Positions 8,961 through 17,176 of a stretch of DNA of 64,000 bases are shown piece after piece. The first letter of the stretch is position 1. Each line of letters opens with the position of its first letter. The notes beneath the pieces were generated by a model, which searched no databases, had not been told where the DNA came from, and saw only the letters and a program-made list of their open reading frames with translations. This DNA comes from Amycolatopsis taiwanensis DSM 45107. Its GTDB lineage: Bacteria > Actinomycetota > Actinomycetes > Mycobacteriales > Pseudonocardiaceae. Location of the stretch: positions 62,001 through 126,000 of the forward strand of contig NZ_JAFB01000022.1 of the NCBI RefSeq assembly GCF_000519205.1, written 5' to 3'. A program made the translations under genes and the position numbers.

Positions 8961-10409
8961 ATGGCCCGGTGGGACCTGGACGAGGCAGACGGGCACATCT
9001 ACTCCGGCGGCTGGCTGGCCGGCGGCGGAGGCACGCTGCCGGTCGTGTCGCCTGGAGACGGCGGCCAGGTGGGGCTGGCCGGTATTGCCGACGAGCACGA
9101 CGTCGAGCGCGCTGGGGCGCACGCCGCGCAGGCGCAGGTCGAGTGGAGCCGGGCGTCGTACCGGACGCGCGCGGACGTCCTCATGCGTGCCGCGGAAACA
9201 TTGTGCGACATCCGCGCCGACGTCGAGAACGTGCTCGTACGCGAGAGCGGCTCGCTGCCCGCGAAGGCAAAGCACGAGGTCGACAAGGCCATCGACGAAC
9301 TGATCGCCGCCGCCGGGCTGGTCACGATGTCGCAGGGCGATCTCCTCCCGGTGGAAGACCCGGCGACGCTGGGCATGGCCCGGCGGATCCCGGTCGGTGT
9401 CGTCGGCGTGATCGCCCCCTGGAACGCACCCCTGATGCTGGCCATGCGCTCGGTCGCCCCGGCGATCGCGCTCGGCAACGCCGTGCTCGTCAAGCCGGAC
9501 GTGAAGACCGCCTTCTCCGGCGGCGCGGTGATCGCCCACATCTTCGAGCGCGCCGGCCTGCCCGCGGGCGTGCTGCACGTGCTGCCCGGCGGCGCCGAGA
9601 CCGGAGAGGCTGTGGTGCGTTCGCCGCACACGAACGCGATCTCGTTCACCGGGTCGTCCGCCGCGGGTAAGCGGGTCGGCGAAGTCGCGGGCGGCCTGCT
9701 CAAGCGGGTGGTGCTCGAACTCGGCGGGAACAACGCGTTCATCGTGCTGGCGGACGCCGACCTCGACCGCGCGGTGGCCGGCGGCGTCGGCGGAACTTTT
9801 CGGCACCAAGGGCAGATCTGCATGGCTACCGGACGACATCTCGTGCACGAGAGCATCGCCGACGAATACGTCGAGCGACTCCGTGTCGCTGCCGAGGGAC
9901 TGCGCCTCGGCGATCCTCGGACACCCGGTACGACGCTCGGTCCGTTGATCACGACCGCGCAGGCCGAGCGTGTGCACGGCATTGTCGAGGAAGCGATCGC
10001 CGGGGGAGCGCGGGTCGTGCACGGGGCCGCGCACGACGGCGCGTTCTACCAACCGACCGTGCTGGACGGCGTCACCGCCGACAATGCCGCCTTCCGGAAC
10101 GAGATCTTCGGTCCGGTCGCCCCGGTCACCCGCTTCTCGACGGAAGAGGAAGCGCTCGCGCTGGCCAACGCGACCGAATACGGCCTGTCCGCGGCGATCC
10201 ACAGCCGCGACATCGCGCGTGCGCTCGGCTTCGCTGCCCGGTTGCGCGCCGGGATGGTCGCGCTCAACGGCCAGACCATTTACGACGCCGCGCACATCCC
10301 GATGGGCGGGCTCGGCGCTTCCGGCAACGGCGGCCGCCACGGCGGGCACTGGAACCTGGACGAGTTCACCTATTGGCAGTGGGTGACGGTGCCGACGATC
10401 CAGCGCTGA
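8961..10409 (+). CDS. Aldehyde dehydrogenase (benzaldehyde/vanillin dehydrogenase-like)
   Basis: NAD(P)-dependent aldehyde dehydrogenase of 482 residues. The general base Glu is in LELGGNN (near 253) and the catalytic Cys in GQICMATGR (near 287); the cofactor-binding stretch GVIAPWNAP and the FTGSSAAGK loop are both visible. The ATG at 8961 is favoured over a TTG 15 bases upstream because an AGGGA site precedes it. The MATGR context after the Cys is common in aryl-aldehyde dehydrogenases of the benzaldehyde/vanillin group. It sits behind the decarboxylase and probably oxidises the aldehyde that enzyme releases. Confidence 0.9.
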   Translation: MARWDLDEADGHIYSGGWLAGGGGTLPVVSPGDGGQVGLAGIADEHDVERAGAHAAQAQVEWSRASYRTRADVLMRAAETLCDIRADVENVLVRESGSLPAKAKHEVDKAIDELIAAAGLVTMSQGDLLPVEDPATLGMARRIPVGVVGVIAPWNAPLMLAMRSVAPAIALGNAVLVKPDVKTAFSGGAVIAHIFERAGLPAGVLHVLPGGAETGEAVVRSPHTNAISFTGSSAAGKRVGEVAGGLLKRVVLELGGNNAFIVLADADLDRAVAGGVGGTFRHQGQICMATGRHLVHESIADEYVERLRVAAEGLRLGDPRTPGTTLGPLITTAQAERVHGIVEEAIAGGARVVHGAAHDGAFYQPTVLDGVTADNAAFRNEIFGPVAPVTRFSTEEEALALANATEYGLSAAIHSRDIARALGFAARLRAGMVALNGQTIYDAAHIPMGGLGASGNGGRHGGHWNLDEFTYWQWVTVPTIQR

Positions 10410-10418
10410 GCCAAGCGT

Positions 10419-10456
10419 TTCCGACACCGCGTCGCGGCTTCCTACACCGTGTCGGA
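10419..10456. promoter_or_regulatory. Tandem operators, copies 3 and 4, upstream of the hpaB-type operon
   Basis: Two imperfect CGACAC-n-GTGTCG-like palindromes, TTTCCGACAC-C-GCGTCG and TTCCTACAC-C-GTGTCGGA, have centres at 10428 and 10448. The 20-base centre-to-centre distance is about two helical turns, so two dimers would bind the same DNA face. They lie 110-150 bases before the start at 10569. Confidence 0.6.
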
Positions 10457-10568
10457 CGAGCGCGGCGGAGATTCCCGCAGCGGACCGATTCCCCGGCGGG
10501 ATGGTTTCCGTAGCTTCGAATCGTCGCCCGGTGCGGGGCCGTCAAGACAGACGAAGGAGTCGGAGTAC

Positions 10569-12023
10569 ATGGACATTTCCGGTGCCACCGGGGCGCTTAC
10601 CGGCGAGCAGTACAAACGGAGCCTCAACGACGGGCGCGAAGTCTGGCTCGACGGGAAGCGCATCGAGAACGTCGCGGAACACCCGGCGCTGCAACCGACC
10701 GTGGACGAATTCGCCCGCTTGCTCGACCTGCGTTTCGCCACCCCCGAAGCGCGGGCGGCGACGCTGTTCAAGTCCGCGGAGACCGGCAACGAGATCAGCT
10801 ACGCCTTTTCGCTGCCGAAGACCAGGGAGGAACTGCGCGCCAAGTTCGCCGCTTCGGAATGGTGGATGCGCGAAAGCCTCGGGCAGCTCGGCCGTTCCCC
10901 CGACTTCATGTCGAACGTGGTCGCGGGGCTCGCCGATTACGCGGACGAACTCGAGCAGAACCGCGAAGGCTTCGGTGAAAATGCGCGGAACTACCGCCGT
11001 TTCGCGATGGAGAACGACCTCGTGCTGACGCACGCCCTCGGCGATCCGCAGATCGACCGCAGCGCCAGCCCGCTCGACGACCCGGATCTCGCCCTGCGCG
11101 TCGTGGAAGAGCGCGAGGACGGCGTGGTCTTGCGCGGCGCCAAGCAACTCGCCACGCTCGCCCCGTTCTCCCACGAAGTCCTCGTCTACCTCAACGGCGT
11201 CACGGCCGCGCGCGGCGCGGAGGACTTCGTGATCTGGTTCGCCCTTCCGATGAACACGCCGGGCTTGAAGATCCTGCTGCGCGAACCCCTCGGCGCACCG
11301 CAGAGCGGACACTCGCACCCGCTCGGGAACCGGTACGACGAGCAGGACGCGATGCTCTTCTTCGACGACGTCTTCCTGCCGCGCGAGCGCATCTTCCTCC
11401 TCGGCGATTCCCTGCGCGCGCTAAAAGGGCTGAGCCGCATCAACGTCTGGAGCCTGCAGAGCACGCACATCCGTTTCCTCGCGCGGATGAAGTTCTTCAC
11501 CTCGGTCGCGAAGAAACTCGCCCACTCCATCGGCGTGGACGCGTTCCGGGGAATCCAGGAACAGCTGGGCGAGCTGATCTCCTACGTCCAGACCCTCGAA
11601 CTGGCGATCAAGGGCGCCGAGGCCGATGCCGTCGTAACGCCGGGCGGCCACCTGGCTCCGACGAACAGCAACGGCGTGGGCTTCTGGTCGGCCGACCTCT
11701 CGGCGCGGATGGTGCAGATCCTGCGCCAGATCGCTGCCTCCGGCCTCATCATGCAGCCCACGGAGGCCGACCTCGCCAACCCCGAGCTGCGCCCGTTCCT
11801 GGACCTCTACATGCGCGGCCATGAGATCGGCGCCGCCGAGAAGGCCCGGCTGTTCCGGCTCGGCTGGGAACTCGCCGGATCGAGTTTCGGGATGCGTCAG
11901 GAACTCTACGAGTACCTGCACCGGGGCGACCCGGGCGCGGGCCGCACGCGGCTGCTGCGGTTCTACGACACATCGGCGACGGACGCGCGCGTCGACGAGC
12001 TCATCGGCAAGCCGCTCACCTGA
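10569..12023 (+). CDS. HpaB-family FADH2-dependent aromatic hydroxylase
   Basis: Oxygenase component of a two-component flavin monooxygenase of the 4-hydroxyphenylacetate 3-hydroxylase family; 484 residues, close to the usual length. The family motif GRSPD is at 108-112, and the acyl-CoA-dehydrogenase-like middle and C-terminal helices follow. It uses FADH2 from a separate reductase, most likely the fused reductase at 16130, to add a hydroxyl ortho to an existing phenolic group. The ATG at 10569 follows a GGAG site. It heads a run of same-strand genes through 18859. Natural substrates could be 4-hydroxyphenylacetate, a hydroxybenzoate or a related phenol; the LigB/LigJ neighbours favour a route to a gallate-type triol. 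Confidence 0.88.
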   Translation: MDISGATGALTGEQYKRSLNDGREVWLDGKRIENVAEHPALQPTVDEFARLLDLRFATPEARAATLFKSAETGNEISYAFSLPKTREELRAKFAASEWWMRESLGQLGRSPDFMSNVVAGLADYADELEQNREGFGENARNYRRFAMENDLVLTHALGDPQIDRSASPLDDPDLALRVVEEREDGVVLRGAKQLATLAPFSHEVLVYLNGVTAARGAEDFVIWFALPMNTPGLKILLREPLGAPQSGHSHPLGNRYDEQDAMLFFDDVFLPRERIFLLGDSLRALKGLSRINVWSLQSTHIRFLARMKFFTSVAKKLAHSIGVDAFRGIQEQLGELISYVQTLELAIKGAEADAVVTPGGHLAPTNSNGVGFWSADLSARMVQILRQIAASGLIMQPTEADLANPELRPFLDLYMRGHEIGAAEKARLFRLGWELAGSSFGMRQELYEYLHRGDPGAGRTRLLRFYDTSATDARVDELIGKPLT

Positions 12024-12054
12024 GACATCCGAACGAGACGCGAAGGAGCTCCAC

Positions 12055-13056
12055 GTGATCATCGACGTTCACGGCCACATGTCCGCGCCGGACGCCTACT
12101 ACGCCTGGAAGGCCTCGCTGCTCTCGCACCGCGGCGCGCACGGCGGCAAACCCCCGGCGATCTCCGACGACGCGCTCGCCGCCTCCTACCAACACCCGCA
12201 TCCGAGCTTCGGCAACACCTCGCATCTGGCGCATATCGACGACGCCGGGATCGACCTGCAGCTGATCTCGCCCCGCCCGTTCCAGATGATGCACAGCGAG
12301 CGGCCGGCCAAGCTCGTGCAGTGGTTCACCGAGGAGACCAACAACCTCATCCACCGCGCGACCGAGCTGTTCCCCGGCCGGTTCAAGGGCGTCGCGGGAC
12401 TCCCGCAGAGCCCCGACCTGACGCCCCGGGAGTGGACCGGGGAGCTGCGTCGCACGGTGACCGAACTCGGTTTCGTCGGTGCGATGCTCAACACCGATCC
12501 GCACGAGGGCACCGAAACCCCGCCGGCGCTCGGCGATCGGTACTGGTACCCGGTGTATGAGACCCTGTGCGAACTCGACGTGCCGGTCCTGCTGCACGCG
12601 GCCGGGTGCAAGCCGCCCGCCCGGGAGCCCTACAGCCTGCACTTCATCCAGGAAGAGACCGTGGCGGTGTGGAGCCTGGTGAACTCGGGCGTGCTGAAGG
12701 ACTTCCCCGATCTGAAGATCATCGTGTCGCACGGCGGTGGTGCGATCCCGTACCAGGTGGGCCGGTTCCTGCCGTCCGTCGTGCGGACCGGAGTGTCCTA
12801 TCTGGACAAGCTGCGCCGGCTGCACTTCGATTCCTGCCTGTACACGCGGGACAGCCTGGAGCTGCTCATGAAGGTCGTCGGCACCGACCGTGTGCTGTTC
12901 GGGTCCGAGAAACCGGGGACCGGTTCCCAGATCGACCCGGAGACCGGCCGCTGGTTCGACGACATCCACCTGCTCATCGACGACATCGAATGGCTCGGCG
13001 ACGAGCGCCGTGCCGATGTCCTCGAGAACAACGCACGCGCGCTCTTCCGCTTGTGA
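12055..13056 (+). CDS. LigJ-like 4-oxalomesaconate hydratase (amidohydrolase fold)
   Basis: Metal-dependent protein of 333 residues in the amidohydrolase-2 family. The first metal pair is IIDVHGH at the N-terminus; later conserved blocks are the LPQSP stretch, DRYWYPVYE, SHGGGAIPY and LFGSE. This order of blocks matches what I recall of Sphingobium LigJ, which hydrates 4-oxalomesaconate to 4-carboxy-4-hydroxy-2-oxoadipate in the gallate/protocatechuate 4,5-cleavage pathway; Glu in LFGSE stands where true amidohydrolases have Asp. The GTG at 12055 follows AAGGAG. The next genes (LigB-type dioxygenase, RraA-type aldolase) are the steps before and after it in that pathway, which supports the call. 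Confidence 0.75.
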   Translation: MIIDVHGHMSAPDAYYAWKASLLSHRGAHGGKPPAISDDALAASYQHPHPSFGNTSHLAHIDDAGIDLQLISPRPFQMMHSERPAKLVQWFTEETNNLIHRATELFPGRFKGVAGLPQSPDLTPREWTGELRRTVTELGFVGAMLNTDPHEGTETPPALGDRYWYPVYETLCELDVPVLLHAAGCKPPAREPYSLHFIQEETVAVWSLVNSGVLKDFPDLKIIVSHGGGAIPYQVGRFLPSVVRTGVSYLDKLRRLHFDSCLYTRDSLELLMKVVGTDRVLFGSEKPGTGSQIDPETGRWFDDIHLLIDDIEWLGDERRADVLENNARALFRL

Positions 13057-13078
13057 GCAGCGGGAGGAAGGACCGATC

Positions 13079-14095
13079 ATGACCGAGATCGTCGCCGGGT
13101 TCGGCACCTCGCACGGACCGCAGCTCAAGGCGCCGCCGCCGGAGGCCTGGGAGGCCAGGGGGAAGGCCGACCGCGCCGGCTTGGGGCTCAAGTTCCGCGG
13201 CGGGACCTACACCTACGAGGAACTGCGCGAGCTGCGCGAGGACTTCTCGCACGAGATCACCCCCGAGGCGATGCGGCGTCGCTGGGACAGCTGCCAGCGA
13301 TCGATGGACCGGCTTGCGGACTTCATCCGCGCGCAGGATGTCGATGTCCTCGTCATCGTCTCCAGCGACCACAAGGAGACCTACGGCGACGAGTGGCTCG
13401 CCCCGTTCTCGGTGTACTGGGGCGACGAGGTCGCGCACGTGCCGTTCACGCAGGCGCAACTCGACGCGATGGCTCCCGGTCTCGCCGAGGCGGCGACGGG
13501 CGACGTCCCGGACCGTACGATCATGCGGCCCACGCACCGCGAACTCGGCAAGCACATCATCCAGTCCACGCAGGCCGAGGACTTCGACACGGGTGCCACC
13601 GAGGTCATCCCGGCGGGCCGGTACGGCAACCACACGATCCCGCACGGGTTCGGCTTCATCTACCAGCGGTTCCTGGGCCAGGAATCGACGGTGCCGATGG
13701 TGCCGATCTTCATCAACACCTTCTGGGAGCCGAACCCGCCGGGGGCCAAGCGCTGCTACGACTTCGGGCGCGCGGTCGGCCGGGCGATCCGGTCCTTCCC
13801 TTCGGAGCTGCGCGTGGGTGTCGTCGCTTCGGGCGGGCTCAGCCACTTCGTGCTCGACGAGAAGCTCGACCAGGAGTTCATCCAGGCGATGCGGGACCAC
13901 GACGCCGGCTACCTCTCGACGGTCCCGGCCGCCGAAATGCGGTCCGGAGCGTCGGAGCTGCGCAACTGGATCGCGGTGGCCGGGATCGCCGAGGAAGCCG
14001 GCCTCGCCGTGACGAACGTTGACTACATACCTTGCTACCGCACGGAAGCCGGCACCGGCAACGCAATGTGCTTTCTTACCTGGGAACAGAGGTGA
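13079..14095 (+). CDS. LigB-family extradiol ring-cleavage dioxygenase (gallate/protocatechuate type)
   Basis: Class III extradiol dioxygenase of 338 residues that opens a catechol or pyrogallol ring with non-heme Fe(II). The probable iron ligands are H12 in GTSHGP and H98 in SSDHKE, followed by the IPHGFGF segment. No separate LigA small subunit is encoded next to it, so it probably works alone, as single-chain gallate dioxygenases do. The start ATG follows GGGAGGAAGG, and the stop is two bases before the ATG of the first RraA gene. Together with LigJ-like and RraA-type neighbours it suggests cleavage of gallate or a related acid to an oxalomesaconate-type product; other phenolic acids are possible. 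Confidence 0.8.
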   Translation: MTEIVAGFGTSHGPQLKAPPPEAWEARGKADRAGLGLKFRGGTYTYEELRELREDFSHEITPEAMRRRWDSCQRSMDRLADFIRAQDVDVLVIVSSDHKETYGDEWLAPFSVYWGDEVAHVPFTQAQLDAMAPGLAEAATGDVPDRTIMRPTHRELGKHIIQSTQAEDFDTGATEVIPAGRYGNHTIPHGFGFIYQRFLGQESTVPMVPIFINTFWEPNPPGAKRCYDFGRAVGRAIRSFPSELRVGVVASGGLSHFVLDEKLDQEFIQAMRDHDAGYLSTVPAAEMRSGASELRNWIAVAGIAEEAGLAVTNVDYIPCYRTEAGTGNAMCFLTWEQR

Positions 14096-14097
14096 CC

Positions 14098-14766
14098 ATG
14101 TCTCCCGACGAGATCATCGCCGCATTGCGCGGACTGGACAGCTGCGCGGTTTCCGACGCGCTGGACACCCTGGGGCTGCCCGGCGCGGTCACCGCACTGG
14201 CGCCGATGTGGCCCGCGGGCACGGTGCTGGCCGGCCGCGTGCGCACGGTCACCGCCGCGCCCAAGGCGACGGCCGGACCGGCCACCCACATCGCCACGCC
14301 GCTCGTGGCCATCGCTGAGCCCGGCGACGTCGTCGTGATCGACAACCACGGACGCACGGACGTCTCCTGCTGGGGCGGTCTGCTCGCCGAGGCGGCGAGA
14401 AGGCGCGGCGTGGCCGGTGTCATCGTCGACGGCGCCTGCCGCGACGTGCAGGAGAGCGAAGCGCTCGCGTTACCGGTTTTCGCTCGCGCGGCCGTTCCGG
14501 TCAGCGCGCGCGGACGCATTGTGCAGGAAGCCATGGACGAGCGGATCCAGGTGGACGGCGTTTCGGTCGCCGCACACGACTACGTGATCGCCGACGTCAA
14601 CGGAGTCGTCTTCGTTGCCGCCGGTGACGCCGAACGCGTCGTCGGCCTCGCGCAGCGCATCGCGGACCGCGAAGCCCGCATGGCGGAGGCCGTCCGCGCC
14701 GGGCGCGACGTGCAAGAGGTCATGCACGATTCCCAATTCCCCACAGTCACCGCGGAGCAGCGCTGA
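14098..14766 (+). CDS. RraA-family aldolase 1 (4-carboxy-4-hydroxy-2-oxoadipate aldolase-like)
   Basis: A 222-residue member of the RraA / HMG-CHA aldolase family, which cleaves 4-hydroxy-4-methyl- or 4-carboxy-4-hydroxy-2-oxo acids to pyruvate plus a second oxoacid using a divalent metal. The catalytic Arg-Asp pair is present in DGACRDVQE, and the SCWGG turn precedes it. The RNase E inhibitor RraA shares this fold, but the genomic position directly after LigJ- and LigB-like genes supports an aldolase. ATG at 14098 lies in GGTGACCATG, just after the dioxygenase stop. It overlaps the next RraA gene (TGATG). Confidence 0.8.
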   Translation: MSPDEIIAALRGLDSCAVSDALDTLGLPGAVTALAPMWPAGTVLAGRVRTVTAAPKATAGPATHIATPLVAIAEPGDVVVIDNHGRTDVSCWGGLLAEAARRRGVAGVIVDGACRDVQESEALALPVFARAAVPVSARGRIVQEAMDERIQVDGVSVAAHDYVIADVNGVVFVAAGDAERVVGLAQRIADREARMAEAVRAGRDVQEVMHDSQFPTVTAEQR

Positions 14767-15419
14767 TGTCAGATCAACTCCTCGACCGGTTCGCGGTGCT
14801 CGGCACCGCGACGGTTTCCGACGCCCTCGACAAGCTCAAGCGCCCGGGCAGCCTGCTCGGCCTGGCCCCGCTGGCGGACGGGCAGCGCATGGTGGGCCGG
14901 GCCTTCACCGTGCGCTACGTGAGCGCCCAGGTCCCGGCCGGCACCGTCGGCGACTTCATCGACCAGGTCGAGCCGGGTCAGGTGGTCGTGCTGGACAACG
15001 ACGGCCGGCTCGATTGCACCGTGTGGGGCGACATCCTCACGGCCGTGGCGCACCAGCGCGGTATCTCGGGCACGGTGATCGAAGGGGTTTGCCGGGACAC
15101 GCACCGGGCGCTGTCCATCGGCTACCCGATCTACAGCCGCGGGCGTTTCATGCGCACCGGCAAGGACCGCGTCGAGGTAGCCGAGGAACAGGGACCGGTG
15201 ACCATCGGCGGCGTGACCGTGCGCCCCGGCGACATCCTGCTCGGCGACTCCGACGGCGTCGTGGCGATCCCGCGCGACTGCGAGGAGCAGGTGCTCGAGA
15301 TCGCGGAGACGATCCATGCCCGCGAGGAGTCGATCCTCGCGGCCGCCCTCGGCGGCGCGACGATCGCCGAGGCGCGTGCGAAGTACGGCTACCACGACTT
15401 GCAGCGAGCAGACGCATGA
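14766..15419 (+). CDS. RraA-family aldolase/decarboxylase 2
   Basis: Second of three consecutive RraA-family proteins, 217 residues. It keeps the Arg-Asp pair (EGVCRDTH) and the VWGDI turn but differs clearly from its neighbours, so it is not a recent duplicate. The start overlaps the stop of the first copy, giving translational coupling. Its product may form a mixed hexamer/trimer with the other copies or act on a different oxoacid, for example as an oxaloacetate decarboxylase, a side activity known in this family. The exact role is not predictable. Confidence 0.75.
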   Translation: MSDQLLDRFAVLGTATVSDALDKLKRPGSLLGLAPLADGQRMVGRAFTVRYVSAQVPAGTVGDFIDQVEPGQVVVLDNDGRLDCTVWGDILTAVAHQRGISGTVIEGVCRDTHRALSIGYPIYSRGRFMRTGKDRVEVAEEQGPVTIGGVTVRPGDILLGDSDGVVAIPRDCEEQVLEIAETIHAREESILAAALGGATIAEARAKYGYHDLQRADA

Positions 15420-15484
15420 CACCGCTTATGTCAGTCGACGACACGATCGCGGTCGCGCGCAAACTCACGAAGGGGCGAGCATGA
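15416..15484 (+). CDS. Possible 22-codon coupling micro-ORF between RraA genes 2 and 3
   Basis: The frame opens at an ATGA overlap with the stop of RraA 2 and closes at an ATGA overlap with the start of RraA 3, encoding a 22-residue peptide rich in charged residues (ending KLTKGRA). Such exact overlaps at both ends could carry ribosomes across the 61-base gap. It could equally be the remnant of a longer gene. No function is assigned. Confidence 0.35.
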   Translation: MTPLMSVDDTIAVARKLTKGRA

Positions 15485-16125
15485 GCATTCCGGACCAGGA
15501 CACGCAAGAGTTGCTGACGCTCGGAACGGCCACGCTGTACGAGGCGTCGGGGCTCGACTGCTTCCTCGATGCCGCCTTCCGCCCGGCGTGGGACGGCGCG
15601 CAGGTGGTCGGCCGCGCGGTCCCGGTATCGGCGCAGATCGGCGACAATCTCGCGCTGCACCACGGGATCGAGGCGGCCGGGCCCGGTGATGTGCTCGTCG
15701 TCGACGGCGGGGGCGCTCCGTTCGGGTACTGGGGTGAGGTGATGGGGGTCGCGGCGCAGGCGCGCGGCATCCGCGGCCTGGTCATCGACGGCGGCGTCCG
15801 GGATACCCAGCAGCTTGCGGCACTCGGCTTCCCGGTGTTCAGCACCGCGATCTCGATCCGCGGCACGATCAAGCAGTGGCCGGGAACGGTGGGCCTGGCG
15901 ATCACCCTGCGCGGGCGGGTCGTCCGCCGCGGCGACATCGTCGTGGCCGACCGCGACGGGATCGTCGTGCTGCCCGCGGCGGAGTACGACCGCATCCTCG
16001 ATGCGTCCCGCAGTCGCGCGGAGAAGGAAGAGTCCTTCATGGACCGTCTTCGCTCCGGCGAGACCACACTCGACGTCTACGACTTCCGCCCGCTCGGATC
16101 CCCGATCCGCGACCCCGCGAGGTGA
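15481..16125 (+). CDS. RraA-family aldolase-like protein 3
   Basis: Third RraA-family protein in a row, 214 residues. It retains the Arg-Asp pair (DGGVRDTQQ) and the GYWGE turn. The start ATG at 15481 follows AAGGGGCGAGC and overlaps the stop of the 22-codon frame before it. The gene ends 4 bases before the fused flavin reductase, so it belongs to the same operon. Divergence from copies 1 and 2 suggests a different substrate or a structural partner. Confidence 0.75.
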   Translation: MSIPDQDTQELLTLGTATLYEASGLDCFLDAAFRPAWDGAQVVGRAVPVSAQIGDNLALHHGIEAAGPGDVLVVDGGGAPFGYWGEVMGVAAQARGIRGLVIDGGVRDTQQLAALGFPVFSTAISIRGTIKQWPGTVGLAITLRGRVVRRGDIVVADRDGIVVLPAAEYDRILDASRSRAEKEESFMDRLRSGETTLDVYDFRPLGSPIRDPAR

Positions 16126-16129
16126 AGCC

Positions 16130-17119
16130 ATGAGTAGCGACCACGACCAGCAGCGGATCGACAGCTTCCGGCAGGCCGCCGGGAGGTTCGCCTCGGGCGT
16201 CACCGTCGTGACGACCGTGCTGGACGGACACCTCTACGGGATCACGGCGACGTCTTTCGTTTCCCTGTCGCTGAACCCGCTTTTGGTGACGGTCTCCATC
16301 AACCTGCACAGCCCGATCCTCGACGAGATCCGGGCGAGCGGGGTCTTCGCGATCAACGTGCTCGGCCGCGACCAGCAGGCGGTGTCCGCGTGCTTCGCCC
16401 GCCGGGGACGCGGTCGGAGCAAGGAGCGGTTCGACGAGGTCGAGACGCACGTCGAGACCACCGGGGCGCCCGTCATCACCGGCGTGCTGAGCTGGTTCGA
16501 CTGCACCGTGCACACGATGCTGGACGGCGGCGACCACGTGATCCTGGTGGGCGAAGTCGTCTCGGCCGGGGGCGGTCCGGGGCAGCCGCTGCTGTACTGG
16601 TCCGGCGAGTACCGCCAGCTCAGCGCGGCGGAGGAGAAGGCGGCGGGGGAGCGAGCTGCCGAAGCCGATCTCAGGCGCATCGCCGATTCGCTTTCGGTCC
16701 AGTTGCACCTGCACGGCATGCGGCCCGACCAGCTTCTCGAGGCTCAGCACGCGGTCGAACCCGCGGCGGCCGCGCTCGCGGCGCGCGACGCCACCGACGA
16801 CCAGTTGGCGCACCTGCGGGCTCTCGTCGAGGAGTCGGAGAAGCACGTCCACGACCCCGGCCGGTACAACCCGCTGTCGTTGGATTTCCACGCTCGGCTG
16901 GGGATGGTCAGCGGGAACCCGGCGATCGCGGCGTCGGTCGGTGCGCTCAACCGTCCGCGGGAGAGCGCGTACGCCGTGCACACCAACGCCGAGCGCGCGA
17001 CCCGTGCCGTCCACGCGCATCGACGCATCCTCGAGGCGATCGAGGACCGCGACGAGGACGCGGCACGCCGGTTGATGACCGAACACCTGGGCGTCGTGGC
17101 GCAGGGCATGCCGCATTAA
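16130..17119 (+). CDS. Flavin reductase fused to a GntR-type FCD effector domain
   Basis: A 329-residue two-domain protein. Residues 1-165 are an HpaC-like NAD(P)H:flavin reductase (FASGVTVVTT start, ATSFVSLSLNPLLVTVSI core), the usual partner of HpaB oxygenases. Residues about 175-329 form an FCD domain, the all-helical ligand-binding half of FadR-type GntR regulators, with the expected metal/ligand residues in LDFHARL and the final EHLG; no DNA-binding winged helix is present. In Acinetobacter the 4-hydroxyphenylacetate hydroxylase reductase carries a MarR-like C-terminal domain that lets substrate stimulate the reductase. By analogy this FCD domain may sense the aromatic substrate and gate FADH2 supply. 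That role is inference. Confidence 0.85.
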   Translation: MSSDHDQQRIDSFRQAAGRFASGVTVVTTVLDGHLYGITATSFVSLSLNPLLVTVSINLHSPILDEIRASGVFAINVLGRDQQAVSACFARRGRGRSKERFDEVETHVETTGAPVITGVLSWFDCTVHTMLDGGDHVILVGEVVSAGGGPGQPLLYWSGEYRQLSAAEEKAAGERAAEADLRRIADSLSVQLHLHGMRPDQLLEAQHAVEPAAAALAARDATDDQLAHLRALVEESEKHVHDPGRYNPLSLDFHARLGMVSGNPAIAASVGALNRPRESAYAVHTNAERATRAVHAHRRILEAIEDRDEDAARRLMTEHLGVVAQGMPH

Positions 17120-17176
17120 CCAGTACTGAACCAGCACTGAACCGGCGCACGGGCGATTGTTTCGCAAAGGACTGAC

